Of a stretch of DNA of 42,217 bases, positions 19,641 through 28,010 are shown one piece after another. The stretch is from Oceanospirillaceae bacterium (GTDB taxonomy: Bacteria; Pseudomonadota; Gammaproteobacteria; Pseudomonadales; Balneatricaceae), in the NCBI GenBank assembly GCA_013373085.1, contig JABXIM010000165.1:1-42217 (forward strand). Reading direction: 5' to 3'. The position numbers were made by a program, and so were the translations under genes. The notes below the pieces were generated by a model. The model saw only the letters and a list, made by a program, of their open reading frames with translations. It ran no database searches and was not told where the DNA came from. Each line of letters opens with the position of its first letter. Position 1 is the stretch's first letter.

Positions 19641-20276
19641 ATGGCATCGCGCAAGGACTTCGCCCAGAAGAAAAACCGCTCGTCCGGCGCCAGCCGCAGT
19701 CGCAGCAGCGCCCCGTCGAAACCGGCAAAAGCAGCGCCGGCACCTCGCCGGGCGCCGCGCGCGCTGCTGCTGGTCACGCTGGTCGCGGTCGGCGGTCTGG
19801 GCTTCGGCCTGTACCGGCTGATAGGGCTGCAGTCCGCGGTGACACCTGAAGTCAGGACCCAGGCCGCATCGCCAGCACCGAAACCCGCTCCGGCGCCGGC
19901 GGCTACCGCCAAAACCGCGCCGGCGCCCGCCGCGGATGCCGAAACCCAGCGGCGTTTCGAGTTCTACGACATGCTGCCCAAAAGCGAAGTGGAAGCGCCC
20001 CAGGTGGAGGCCTACAAGTCGACACCACGCACCGCCAAGCTCGAGCATAGCTACCTGCTGCAAGCGGGCTCCTTCCGCGATCCCGCCGACGCCGAACGCA
20101 TGCGCGCCCGGCTGCTGCTGGCCGGCTTGCCGAACGTCACCACCAGTCGTGTCGATGGCAGCAACGGCACCTGGTACCGGGTGCGTAGCGGCCCGTTCAC
20201 CAACCGCCAGGAGCTGAACAAGGCCGAGAACAAGATGGTCAAGCTCAGTATCCAGCCGATGCAGATCAAACAATAG
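19641..20276 (+). CDS. SPOR-domain protein, FtsN-like
   Basis: A 211-residue bitopic inner-membrane protein with the layout of FtsN: a short basic cytoplasmic tail (MASRKDFAQKKNR, RAPR), one membrane helix (ALLLVTLVAVGGLGFGLYRLIGL, about 41-63), a Pro/Ala-rich periplasmic linker (about 68-105), and a C-terminal SPOR domain (SYLLQAGSFRDPADAERMRARL ... TWYRVRSGPF). FtsN recruits to the septum and activates septal synthesis; that role is inferred here. The frame is open further upstream inside argS, but the ATG four bases past the argS stop begins a typical tail; no clear ribosome-binding site is present, so translation is probably coupled to argS. Equivalent to PA5052 by position. Confidence 0.9.
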   Translation: MASRKDFAQKKNRSSGASRSRSSAPSKPAKAAPAPRRAPRALLLVTLVAVGGLGFGLYRLIGLQSAVTPEVRTQAASPAPKPAPAPAATAKTAPAPAADAETQRRFEFYDMLPKSEVEAPQVEAYKSTPRTAKLEHSYLLQAGSFRDPADAERMRARLLLAGLPNVTTSRVDGSNGTWYRVRSGPFTNRQELNKAENKMVKLSIQPMQIKQ

Positions 20277-20357
20277 GGACCAGGCCCTGCTGCGTGTGCC
20301 TTCGCCCCTGTTCGCGGCGAGGCACCGCTTCTATGCGTTCATTATTTCCCCGCCAAA

Positions 20358-20385
20358 CTTGAAATTCCCGCCCACGCCTCCATCT
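20358..20385 (+). promoter_or_regulatory. Sigma-32 heat-shock promoter of hslVU
   Basis: CTTGAAA (20358-20364), a 13-base spacer and CTCCATCT (20378-20385), which matches the sigma-32 consensus CTTGAAA / CCCCATNT in all but one position. It ends 32 bp before the hslV ATG. It explains heat-shock control of HslVU, as known in other proteobacteria. Confidence 0.85.
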
Positions 20386-20417
20386 ATCTCCCAATACGCT
20401 GATAGCAGGAGCAACTG

Positions 20418-20948
20418 ATGACAACGATCGTATCCGTGCGCCGGGGCGACAAGGTAGTGGTCGGCGGCGACGGCCAGGTCTCGCTGGGCAACACCGTCAT
20501 GAAGGGCACGGCCAAGAAGGTCAACATGCTGCCCAAACACCAGGTAATCACCGGCTTTGCCGGGTCCACCGCAGATGCCATCACGCTGCGGGACCTGTTC
20601 GAGCAGCAGCTCGACAAACACCAGGGCAATATCGTCACCGCCGTTATTCATCTGGCGCGGGAGTGGCGCAGCGACCGCGTGCTGCGGCGTCTGGAAGCGC
20701 TGATGCTGGTCGCCAACAAGGACAAGACCTACCTGATCTCCGGCAACGGCGACGTCATCGAACCGGAAGACGGTGTTATCGCCATCGGCTCCGGCGGCAA
20801 TTACGCCCTGGCCGCAGCCAAGGCGCTGGTTGCCAACACCGACCTCGGCGCCCGCGATGTGGTCGAGAAGAGCCTGCATATCGCCGCCGATATCTGCGTC
20901 TTCACCAACGATAACCTGACCATCGAAGAGCTGGATGCCGTCGCCTGA
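20418..20948 (+). CDS. hslV: ATP-dependent protease peptidase subunit HslV
   Basis: HslV (ClpQ) is the proteasome-beta-like peptidase of the HslVU protease. The 176-residue protein begins MTTIVSVRR; after Met removal Thr becomes the N-terminal nucleophile. Other family blocks are [29 protein letters not shown] and [21 protein letters not shown] lies 7 nt upstream of the ATG. It has a sigma-32 promoter and is cotranscribed with hslU, which starts 24 bp later. Confidence 0.98.
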   Translation: MTTIVSVRRGDKVVVGGDGQVSLGNTVMKGTAKKVNMLPKHQVITGFAGSTADAITLRDLFEQQLDKHQGNIVTAVIHLAREWRSDRVLRRLEALMLVANKDKTYLISGNGDVIEPEDGVIAIGSGGNYALAAAKALVANTDLGARDVVEKSLHIAADICVFTNDNLTIEELDAVA

Positions 20949-20972
20949 CCGGCAGCTCCCGAGGAGAAAAAG

Positions 20973-22307
20973 ATGTCCAACATGACTCCGCGTGAAATCG
21001 TCCACGAGCTGGACCGCCACATCGTCGGTCAGGATAACGCCAAGCGCTCGGTCGCCGTGGCGCTGCGCAACCGCTGGCGCCGCATGCAGCTCGACGAAGA
21101 GCTGCGCGCCGAGGTCTCGCCCAAGAACATTCTGATGATCGGCCCGACCGGCGTCGGCAAGACCGAGATCGCGCGCCGGCTGGCAAAGCTGGCCAATGCA
21201 CCCTTCATCAAGGTCGAAGCAACCAAGTTCACCGAAGTCGGCTACGTTGGGCGCGATGTCGAGACCATCGTCCGCGATCTGGTCGATATGGCGATCAAGA
21301 TGGTGCGCGAGCAGGAAATGGAAAAGGTCCGTTTCCGTGCCGAGGAGGCCGCCGAGGAGCGCATCCTCGACGCCCTGCTGACTCCGGCCCGTGAAGACTC
21401 CTTCGACGCACCGGCGAGCCGCACGGACAGTGCCACCCGCCAGGTATTCCGCAAGAAACTGCGCGAGCACCAGCTCGACGACAAGGAAATCGACATCGAA
21501 GTGGCCCAGCCCAAGGTCGGCGTCGAGATCATGTCGCCGCCGGGCATGGAAGAGATGACCAGCCAGCTGCAGAACATGTTCGCCAACATGGGCGGCGGTG
21601 GCCGCAAGCAGAGCCGTCGCATGAAGGTCAAGGAAGCCTTCAAGCTGTTGGGCGACGAAGAGGCTGCCAACCTGATCAAGGATGAGGAGATCAAGCAGAA
21701 TGCCGTTGAGCTGGTCGAGCAGAACGGCATCGTCTTCCTCGATGAGATCGACAAGGTCTGCAAGCGCACCGACAACGCCGGCGCCGACGTCTCGCGCGAG
21801 GGCGTACAGCGCGACCTGCTGCCGTTGATTGAAGGCTGCACCGTCAGCACCAAGTACGGCATGGTCAAAACCGACCACATCCTGTTCATCGCGTCCGGCG
21901 CCTTCCACCTGGCACGCCCGTCCGATCTGATCCCGGAGCTGCAGGGCCGTCTGCCGATTCGCGTCGAGCTCAATGCACTGACACCGGATGACTTCCGTCG
22001 CATCCTGACCGAGCCGAACGCCAGCCTCACCGAACAGTACCGCGCTCTGCTGAAAACCGAGGGCGTTGAGGTGGCGTTCGCCGACGATGCCATCGCCCGG
22101 ATCGCCGAGCTGGCCTTCCAGGTCAACGAGCAGACCGAGAATATCGGCGCCCGTCGCCTGCACACCATGATGGAACGCCTGCTCGAAGAGCTTTCCTACG
22201 GCGCTTCCGACCTCAGCGGCCAGGCGCTGGTAATCGACGCCGATTACGTCAACAAGTATCTTGGCGATCTGAGCCAGGATCAGGACCTGAGCCATTACAT
22301 ACTTTGA
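20973..22307 (+). CDS. hslU: HslU unfoldase (ClpY), ATPase subunit of HslVU
   Basis: HslU is the AAA+ hexameric unfoldase that feeds substrates to HslV. The 444-residue protein has Walker A GPTGVGKT (57-64), the pore-loop GYVGRDVE, the inserted I-domain (about 110-240, with the Met/Gly-rich [21 protein letters not shown]), Walker B VFLDEIDK and the sensor region [11 protein letters not shown]. Its C-terminus ends LSHYIL, the tail that docks into HslV. A strong GAGGAG precedes the ATG. Confidence 0.98.
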   Translation: MSNMTPREIVHELDRHIVGQDNAKRSVAVALRNRWRRMQLDEELRAEVSPKNILMIGPTGVGKTEIARRLAKLANAPFIKVEATKFTEVGYVGRDVETIVRDLVDMAIKMVREQEMEKVRFRAEEAAEERILDALLTPAREDSFDAPASRTDSATRQVFRKKLREHQLDDKEIDIEVAQPKVGVEIMSPPGMEEMTSQLQNMFANMGGGGRKQSRRMKVKEAFKLLGDEEAANLIKDEEIKQNAVELVEQNGIVFLDEIDKVCKRTDNAGADVSREGVQRDLLPLIEGCTVSTKYGMVKTDHILFIASGAFHLARPSDLIPELQGRLPIRVELNALTPDDFRRILTEPNASLTEQYRALLKTEGVEVAFADDAIARIAELAFQVNEQTENIGARRLHTMMERLLEELSYGASDLSGQALVIDADYVNKYLGDLSQDQDLSHYIL

Positions 22308-22322
22308 GTGTAAGGGCCAGCC

Positions 22323-22397
22323 GTAGGTTGGGTTTCAACCCAGCACTTGTGGCAGCATTCACAGGTGTTGGGTTGCACTTCGTTCCACCCAACCTAC
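22323..22397. repeat. 75-bp repeat with 11-bp terminal inverted repeats (short form)
   Basis: Ends are GTAGGTTGGGT (22323-22333) and its exact complement (22387-22397). Inside are further dyads: TGGGTT-TC-AACCCA at the left and GTTGGGT...ACCCAAC at the right, so the transcript would fold into strong hairpins. The outer sequence matches the ends of the three longer repeats in this window. It fills the gap after hslU and may also terminate it. Confidence 0.75.
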
Positions 22398-22445
22398 AAA
22401 CTACAGTTTTGAACTAATAACGGCCCCATGCCCGCGCGACCTAAC

Positions 22446-22454
22446 TTATCCACA
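22446..22454 (+). promoter_or_regulatory. Perfect single DnaA-box sequence
   Basis: TTATCCACA, the strict DnaA-box consensus, 17-26 bp before the start of the DUF971 gene. It stands alone, so it is not an origin; it could be a control or titration site, or chance. Confidence 0.4.
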
Positions 22455-22462
22455 GAAGCTGG

Positions 22463-22849
22463 ATGCACCTTATGAAACAGACTCCCCTCCCCTCCGATAT
22501 CAAGCTGCACCTCAAGTCCCGTACGCTGGAGCTGGTCTACCCGGACGGCAACTTCGAACTGACCGCCGAGTTCCTGCGGGTACACTCGCCATCGGCGGAG
22601 GTGCGCGGCCACGGTATCGGCCAGAGCGTGCTGCAGACCGGCAAGAAGCTGGTCGGCATCAAACAGGTCGTGCCTGCGGGCAACTATGCACTGAAAATCG
22701 TCTTCGACGACGGCCACGACAGCGGGCTCTACACCTGGGAGTACCTCTACGATCTGGCCCACGACCACGACCGTTACTGGCAGGACTACCTGCAACGGCT
22801 TGAGGCAGCCGGCGCATCTCGTGACGGCGGCATGATCGCCCGCGGCTGA
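22463..22849 (+). CDS. DUF971-family protein
   Basis: A 128-residue cytoplasmic protein of the DUF971 (gamma-butyrobetaine hydroxylase N-terminal-like) family: [39 protein letters not shown] and the C-terminal [21 protein letters not shown]. The family is often encoded near hslVU or as a partner of iron-sulfur carrier proteins; its biochemical role here is unknown. Two starts are possible, ATG at 22463 or at 22472; neither has a strong ribosome-binding site. By position it equals PA5055. Confidence 0.85.
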   Translation: MHLMKQTPLPSDIKLHLKSRTLELVYPDGNFELTAEFLRVHSPSAEVRGHGIGQSVLQTGKKLVGIKQVVPAGNYALKIVFDDGHDSGLYTWEYLYDLAHDHDRYWQDYLQRLEAAGASRDGGMIARG

Positions 22850-22920
22850 TTCGGTATTTTCATACCGGACGACTCGCGGGGTACAATGCCGCTAAACCTT
22901 TTCAGCAGCGACAGGCGAGC

Positions 22921-23679
22921 ATGAGCGACCAGAAGCACGACAGCACCACCCATTTCGGCTACCAGGAAGTCCCGGTCGAGGACAAGGCGCGGCGCGTCGC
23001 CGACGTTTTCCACTCGGTCGCCGCCAAGTACGACATCATGAACGACCTGATGTCCGGCGGTATACACCGGCTGTGGAAGCGCCTGACCATCGAGCAGAGC
23101 GGCGTACGCCGAGGCCACCGGGTGCTGGATATCGCCGGCGGCACCGGTGACCTGACGCTGCGTTTCTCGCGGCTGGTCGGCCCCGAAGGCAAGGTGGTAC
23201 TGGCCGACATCAACGACTCGATGCTCAAGGTCGGTCGCGACAAGCTGCTCGACCACGGCGCCACCGGCAATATCGAATTCGTTCAGGCCAATGCCGAAAG
23301 TCTGCCGTTCCCGGACAACTACTTCGACGTCATCACCATCGCTTTCGGCCTGCGCAACGTCACCGACAAGGACGCGGCACTGCGCTCGATGGCCCGGGTA
23401 TTGAAGCCCGGCGGCAAGGTAATGGTGCTGGAGTTCTCCAAGACCGACAACCCGGCGCTGACCAAGCTCTACGACTTCTACTCGTTCAATATCCTGCCGC
23501 AGATGGGCCGCGTCATCGCCAACGACGCCGAGAGCTATCGCTACCTGGCGGAGTCGATCCGCATGCACCCGGATCAGGAAACCCTGAAAGGCATGATGGA
23601 AGCGGCCGGTCTCGTCCAGTGCCGCTACCAGAACATGACCGGCGGTATCGTAGCGCTGCACACCGGCATCAAACCCTGA
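22921..23679 (+). CDS. ubiE: Ubiquinone/menaquinone biosynthesis C-methyltransferase UbiE
   Basis: UbiE methylates the benzoquinol ring carbon (and demethylmenaquinone where present) using SAM. The 252-residue protein shows the family signature [21 protein letters not shown] motif [17 protein letters not shown], motif [16 protein letters not shown] and motif [18 protein letters not shown]. It is followed 15 bp later by ubiJ, so the two form an operon. In P. aeruginosa the pha genes lie just before it; here the DUF971 gene does. Confidence 0.98.
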   Translation: MSDQKHDSTTHFGYQEVPVEDKARRVADVFHSVAAKYDIMNDLMSGGIHRLWKRLTIEQSGVRRGHRVLDIAGGTGDLTLRFSRLVGPEGKVVLADINDSMLKVGRDKLLDHGATGNIEFVQANAESLPFPDNYFDVITIAFGLRNVTDKDAALRSMARVLKPGGKVMVLEFSKTDNPALTKLYDFYSFNILPQMGRVIANDAESYRYLAESIRMHPDQETLKGMMEAAGLVQCRYQNMTGGIVALHTGIKP

Positions 23680-23694
23680 CCTCGAGGCGCCGTC

Positions 23695-24324
23695 ATGCCC
23701 TTTCCGATGTTGAACGCCACCTTGCTGACTCTGGCCGAACCGAGCATCAACGCGCTGCTGCAGCGCGACCCGGTGACCCTGCGTGAACTGGGCAGACTGG
23801 CCGGCCGGGTGGTCGCCGTGGAAGCGACGTCACCGTCGCTGACGCTGTATCTGATTCCGAATGCGGAGGGACTGCAGCTGCAACAGCACTATGGCTCGGA
23901 GCCGGATGCGCGCATGTCCGGCAGCGCAGGCGCGCTGTTTCGTCTGATCAGCAGTGACGACAAGGCTTCCGCGCTGTTCGGCAAGGGCGTCACGATCAGC
24001 GGCGACAGCGCCCTGGCGACCCGGCTGCAACAGATCCTGGCCGACGCGGATATCGACTGGGAAGGCCTGCTGGCGGATATCATCGGCGACCTGCCTGCGC
24101 ACCAGGCGAGCCGCTTCCTGCGCTGGCAACGCGACTACTGGCGTCAGGCCGGCAATAGTCTGAGCCACAATCTCGGCGAATTCCTGCAGGAGGAGGCACA
24201 GCTGCTGCCCCCGCGTCCGGAGCTGGAGGCTTTCATGGCCGACGTCGATGCCCTGCGCCAACGCAGCGACCGGGTCGAAGCCCGGCTGCAGCGTCTGCTA
24301 GACCGCCTCGACCGGGACGCGTGA
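23695..24324 (+). CDS. ubiJ: Ubiquinone biosynthesis accessory factor UbiJ
   Basis: UbiJ (209 residues) is the SCP2-domain lipid-binding subunit of the soluble Ubi complex, thought to bind polyprenylated intermediates. The SCP2 domain spans about 15-115 (INALLQRDPVTLRELGRLAGR ... GVTISGDSALATRLQQIL) and is followed by a helical tail with a C-terminal coiled coil (ELEAFMADVDALRQRSDRVEARLQRLLDRL). GAGG precedes the ATG. Normally ubiB follows in Pseudomonas; here a repeat element and hemJ follow. Confidence 0.93.
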   Translation: MPFPMLNATLLTLAEPSINALLQRDPVTLRELGRLAGRVVAVEATSPSLTLYLIPNAEGLQLQQHYGSEPDARMSGSAGALFRLISSDDKASALFGKGVTISGDSALATRLQQILADADIDWEGLLADIIGDLPAHQASRFLRWQRDYWRQAGNSLSHNLGEFLQEEAQLLPPRPELEAFMADVDALRQRSDRVEARLQRLLDRLDRDA

Positions 24325-24340
24325 CTTGCGGCTTCCTGCC

Positions 24341-24504
24341 GCAGGTTGGGTGAAGCGGCGAAGCCGCGAAACCCGACACTATGCCTCGGTGGCACCTGAA
24401 ACCCATCGATCTGTAAAGCGATCGGTATGATGGGTTGTGCGATGCCCGTAACGCTGGGGAAGCGTTGACCTGTGTGCCAATGCATCACTTTGCCCATCCT
24501 ACGC
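24341..24504 (-). repeat. Dispersed repeat, copy A (about 164 bp, inverted orientation)
   Basis: Read on the minus strand it begins CGTAGGATGGG and ends ACCCAACCTGC, with a conserved core (GGGCATCGC, then CCCATCATACCGATCGC, then TACAGATCGATGGGTTTC). Copies B and C elsewhere share the same order of blocks in the opposite orientation. It fills the gap between ubiJ and hemJ. A small reading frame crosses it but is a by-product. Confidence 0.85.
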
Positions 24505-24535
24505 GGCTCACCGCTGACCGCTTACTCCCTCCCTC

Positions 24536-24949
24536 TCAAAACGGTTTGACCACCACCAGTATCAGGATCGGCACGAAGATCAGCAGCGGCAGCTCGTTGA
24601 ACAGGCGAAAATAGCGGCCGCTGCGGTCCAGCGTGCCTGCCTGCAGGCGCTTCAGGTAGGCCCGGCACCAGCCGTGATAGCCGAGCAGCAGCGCCACGAA
24701 CACCAGCTTGGCGTGCAGCCAGCCGCCGCTGAAGCCGAATCCCAGCCAGAGCCAGAGCCCCAGTGCCAGCGTAAAGACCGCCATGATGGTCATGAAACCG
24801 TACAGCTTGCGGGCCATGATCGCGAGTCGCGATACGTCCTGACCGGCTTCCCGCCCCTCGACGTAGTGAACGAAAATCCGCGGAAGATAGAATATCCCCG
24901 CCATCCAGCTGGTCATCGCCAGAATATGAAATGTCTTGACCCAAAGCAT
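24536..24949 (-). CDS. hemJ: Protoporphyrinogen IX oxidase HemJ (CopD-like family)
   Basis: A 137-residue membrane protein of the HemJ/UPF0093 family, which oxidises protoporphyrinogen IX in many gammaproteobacteria. It begins MLWVKTFHILAMTSWMAGIFYLPRIFVHY, the family hallmark with a conserved His near residue 8, and has four hydrophobic helices, with KLYGFMTIMA and WLHAKLVFV around the conserved lysines, ending in LPLLIFVPILILVVVKPF. The start is the ATG at 24949; the frame continues far upstream into the promoter region of the pirin gene without likeness. It is transcribed alone, divergent from pirin. Confidence 0.88.
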   Translation of the reverse strand: MLWVKTFHILAMTSWMAGIFYLPRIFVHYVEGREAGQDVSRLAIMARKLYGFMTIMAVFTLALGLWLWLGFGFSGGWLHAKLVFVALLLGYHGWCRAYLKRLQAGTLDRSGRYFRLFNELPLLIFVPILILVVVKPF

Positions 24950-25087
24950 GCTTGGACTCCCGGTGACAGTAGCAGGCATGATACTGAAACCCTGCAGAAA
25001 AACTGAACTATCAACACAGGAAATTCCGCTTTTTCTGTGAGCGGGTACCCGATAGCCTGAGTACAACGAACTCGGGAGAACCCAGTG

Positions 25088-25921
25088 ATGACAGAACGTA
25101 CCCTCGAACGCCGCGTCCAGGGCATGCCGGCATCGGACGGCGCCGGCGTGCGCCTCAACCGCGTTATCGGCACACCGGCGCTGAAGCACCTGGACCCATT
25201 CCTGATGCTGGACGAATTCAAGTCCGACAGCGCCGACGACTATATTGCCGGCTTTCCGTCTCACCCGCACCGGGGCTTCGAAACCGTGACCTATATGCTC
25301 GCCGGCCGCATGGAGCATCGCGACCACCTCGACAACGTCGGTCTGCTCGAAGCCGGTGGCGCCCAGTGGATGACCGCCGGCCGCGGCATCATTCACTCGG
25401 AGATGCCGCAGCAGCAGGAAGGCCTGATGTGGGGCTTTCAGCTGTGGATCAACCTGCCGGCGGCGGAAAAGATGCAGCGGGCCCGCTACCGGGACCTGGC
25501 GCCGGACGATATCGCTGAAGCCCGGGACGAACAGGGCGTCGAGCGCCGGGTCATTGCCGGTGACTCGCTTGGTGTCGTCGGACCTGTCGGCGGCCTAAGC
25601 GTCGACCCGCTGATGGTCGATATCCGCATGCCCTCAGGAAGCGACATCGCGCATCCGGTGAAGTCCGGACATCGTGCTTTCGTCTACGCCTATCGCGGTG
25701 CGGTAAAGATCGCCGACGAGACTCTGACAGCGGGCCAGCTGGGTATCCTGCGCGACGGCGACCGGGTCCGCCTGACTGCCGACGGCGACTCCGGCGTGTT
25801 GCTGCTGGCGGCACGGCCCATTGGCGAGCCGATCGTTCAGTACGGCCCCTTCGTGATGAACAGCAGCGAGGAGATCGAGCAGGCGCTTCGGGACTACCGC
25901 GACGACCGGCTCACAGAGTGA
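25088..25921 (+). CDS. Pirin-family protein
   Basis: A bicupin iron-binding protein of 277 residues. The N-terminal cupin carries the metal site: SHPHRGFETVTYML (two His), then TAGRGIIHSEMP (third His and Glu). The second cupin (about 165-250) includes HRAFVYAYRGAV and QLGILRDGDRVRL. Bacterial pirins have reported quercetinase or regulatory roles; substrate and role here are unknown. ATG at 25088 follows GGGAG; a GTG directly before it is also in frame. It is divergent from hemJ. Confidence 0.92.
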   Translation: MTERTLERRVQGMPASDGAGVRLNRVIGTPALKHLDPFLMLDEFKSDSADDYIAGFPSHPHRGFETVTYMLAGRMEHRDHLDNVGLLEAGGAQWMTAGRGIIHSEMPQQQEGLMWGFQLWINLPAAEKMQRARYRDLAPDDIAEARDEQGVERRVIAGDSLGVVGPVGGLSVDPLMVDIRMPSGSDIAHPVKSGHRAFVYAYRGAVKIADETLTAGQLGILRDGDRVRLTADGDSGVLLLAARPIGEPIVQYGPFVMNSSEEIEQALRDYRDDRLTE

Positions 25922-26114
25922 CGGGATGGCGCCGAAAACCGGCATTCGGAGGGAAAATGGCGAGCGTGGCGTAACCGAAATGAGCCGCTTTTCAATCAGG
26001 CGATGGCAACACAGGTGGTTTCTCGGCAGCCTGCTAAACTTCCGGTAACATCAAACGGATGTTTTATACCTATTCGCTCCGCCGCCCAGGGCGGCCTCAG
26101 CAGAGGGACCTGCC

Positions 26115-27992
26115 ATGCTCCGCAGAATCGCCACCGCCCTGCCCGCCGTACTGATCCTCGGCGCCTGCAGCAACCTGCCGCCGTCCGCCCCGGTCAACAA
26201 TGTAGTCTGGCTCGAACAGGGGGACGACTGGACAGGCGCAAACCGTGACTGGTTCCATCATGTCAGCCAGGGCACCGCGACCCTGCCAATCCCGTTCGAA
26301 TGGTTCATGGCGCTGGAACAACCCGGCATCAACCTGTTCGGCGCCGGCAAGCTGGTTTCATCGCCGGATTACCTGGCCCGGCTTGGCTTCATCCCCGGTG
26401 AGATCAACCGCTTCAACCAGAGCGGGCTTCCGGTCGGCTTCGCTGTCGACTACAACGTCACCAGCCCGGTGGACGGACGCCAGTATAATGCCATCGGCTT
26501 CACCTGCGCCGCGTGCCACACCGGCCAGATGACCTACCAGGGCACCTCGATCCGCTATGACGGCGGGCCGGCGGTCACCGATATCACCGAGTTCACCATC
26601 GTGCTGTTTCTGGCGATGTCCGAAACCCGGTACAGCGACGTCCGCTTCAACCGCTTCGCCGCCCGGGTACTGGGCGAGCGTAACACCGAGGCGAACCGTA
26701 CCGCGCTGAAAAAAGCCTTCTCGAAAAACCTCATGGAACTGATCGACCTGCAGCTCAAGACCATCGAGGCCGAGGAACAGCGTGAGATCGTTGCCGAGAT
26801 CGACCAGAGCGGCGAGAGCCGCACGCTCAAGGATATCGCCAAGGGCCTCAAGGCCAGCCTGAAGAACGTCGAGGGCTTTACCCGTCTCGATGCCCTGAAC
26901 CGGATCGGCAACCAGGTGTTCGCGTTGGATGCGAACATGCCGCACAACTTCGTTACCCCCAATGCACCGGTAAATTACCCCCACATCTGGTCGTCGTCCT
27001 GGTTCGAGTGGGTGCAGTACGACGGCTCCATCATGCAGCCGATGGTTCGCAACGCCGGCGAGGCGTTGGGGGTCGCGGCGCTGGTCAACCTGGAACCCGG
27101 TGAACGGCATTTCGACTCCACCGTCAAGGTCGATTCCCTCTACCGTATCGAACAGATGCTGGCCGGTAGCGTGCCTCCCTTCGAGGCCGGTGCCTTCACC
27201 GGCCTCGGGGCGCCGGCCTGGCCCGAACAGATACTCGGCAGCATCGACCGCGAGCAGGCCGCTGCGGGCGCGGCACTTTACAGCGAGCTGTGCCAGGGCT
27301 GCCACCTGCCGCCGACCGGAGACCCGGCCTTCTGGGACGAAAAATACTGGGCCGTCAAGAATGACGCCGGGGAGCGGCTGTTGCGCCTCAAGATCATACC
27401 CGCCGGCGAGATCGGTACCGACCCGGCACAGTCGCGGGTACTGGCCGAGCGCAAGGTTGACACCCGCGGCCTCGGCATCGACACCGAGGTCTATGCCGGC
27501 TGGGACTGCCAGCCGCTGCACGTCACTGAAGCCGAAGACGCCTCCTTCGCCTTCTCGCTGGGAGCTGTGGTACAGGAGACCACCGCCTACTGGTACCGCC
27601 AGCACGGCATCGGCGATGCCGAACAGCGCCGTATGAACGGCGAACGACCCAACTGCCTGCAGGCGCCCGGTGGTTACAAGGCCCGGCCGCTCAACGGTAT
27701 ATGGGCCACGGCGCCCTTCCTGCACAACGGTTCGGTACCGGACCTGTATGCGCTGCTATCGCCGGTGGCGGACCGCCCCGACAGCTTCTACCTCGGCAAT
27801 CGCGAATTCGACCCGGTCCGCGTCGGCTACCGCAGCGAGGCGGTTACCGGGCTCACCCGGCTCGACACGTCCCTGCCCGGCAACCACAATAGCGGCCACG
27901 AGTTCAGCGACGAAGAGGGCCCCGGCGTGATTGGCCCGGCCCTCAGCGAGGCCGACAGGATGGCGCTGATCGAATATCTCAAGACACTGTGA
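26115..27992 (+). CDS. Dihaem cytochrome c lipoprotein, RoxA/MauG-like
   Basis: A 625-residue exported protein with a lipobox ILGAC (Cys18), so it is predicted to be lipid-anchored in the periplasm. Two c-type haem sites are visible: CAACH at 131-135 (GFTCAACHTGQMTYQG) and CQGCH at 393-397 (LCQGCHLPPTGDPAFW). The C-terminal part has the LNGIWATAPFLHNGSVPDLYALLSP segment typical of dihaem peroxidase and rubber-oxygenase relatives. Size and haem spacing resemble RoxA (about 680 residues), a dioxygenase, rather than short CcpA peroxidases (about 330). Substrate unknown. AGAGGGA lies upstream of the ATG. It is monocistronic, between pirin and repeat B. Confidence 0.85.
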   Translation: MLRRIATALPAVLILGACSNLPPSAPVNNVVWLEQGDDWTGANRDWFHHVSQGTATLPIPFEWFMALEQPGINLFGAGKLVSSPDYLARLGFIPGEINRFNQSGLPVGFAVDYNVTSPVDGRQYNAIGFTCAACHTGQMTYQGTSIRYDGGPAVTDITEFTIVLFLAMSETRYSDVRFNRFAARVLGERNTEANRTALKKAFSKNLMELIDLQLKTIEAEEQREIVAEIDQSGESRTLKDIAKGLKASLKNVEGFTRLDALNRIGNQVFALDANMPHNFVTPNAPVNYPHIWSSSWFEWVQYDGSIMQPMVRNAGEALGVAALVNLEPGERHFDSTVKVDSLYRIEQMLAGSVPPFEAGAFTGLGAPAWPEQILGSIDREQAAAGAALYSELCQGCHLPPTGDPAFWDEKYWAVKNDAGERLLRLKIIPAGEIGTDPAQSRVLAERKVDTRGLGIDTEVYAGWDCQPLHVTEAEDASFAFSLGAVVQETTAYWYRQHGIGDAEQRRMNGERPNCLQAPGGYKARPLNGIWATAPFLHNGSVPDLYALLSPVADRPDSFYLGNREFDPVRVGYRSEAVTGLTRLDTSLPGNHNSGHEFSDEEGPGVIGPALSEADRMALIEYLKTL

Positions 27993-28010
27993 TACGTATG
28001 GCGTAAGGAT

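Noticed and set aside
17654-19912. 752-codon open frame on the minus strand across argS
   Set aside because: It is antisense to argS, which has all family motifs, in a GC-rich genome where such shadows are common. The translation is low-complexity (Val/Gly/Asp/Arg-rich) with no domain.
20331-22295. 654-codon open frame on the minus strand across hslV and hslU
   Set aside because: Antisense shadow of two well-identified genes; the composition is biased and there is no ribosome-binding site or family likeness.
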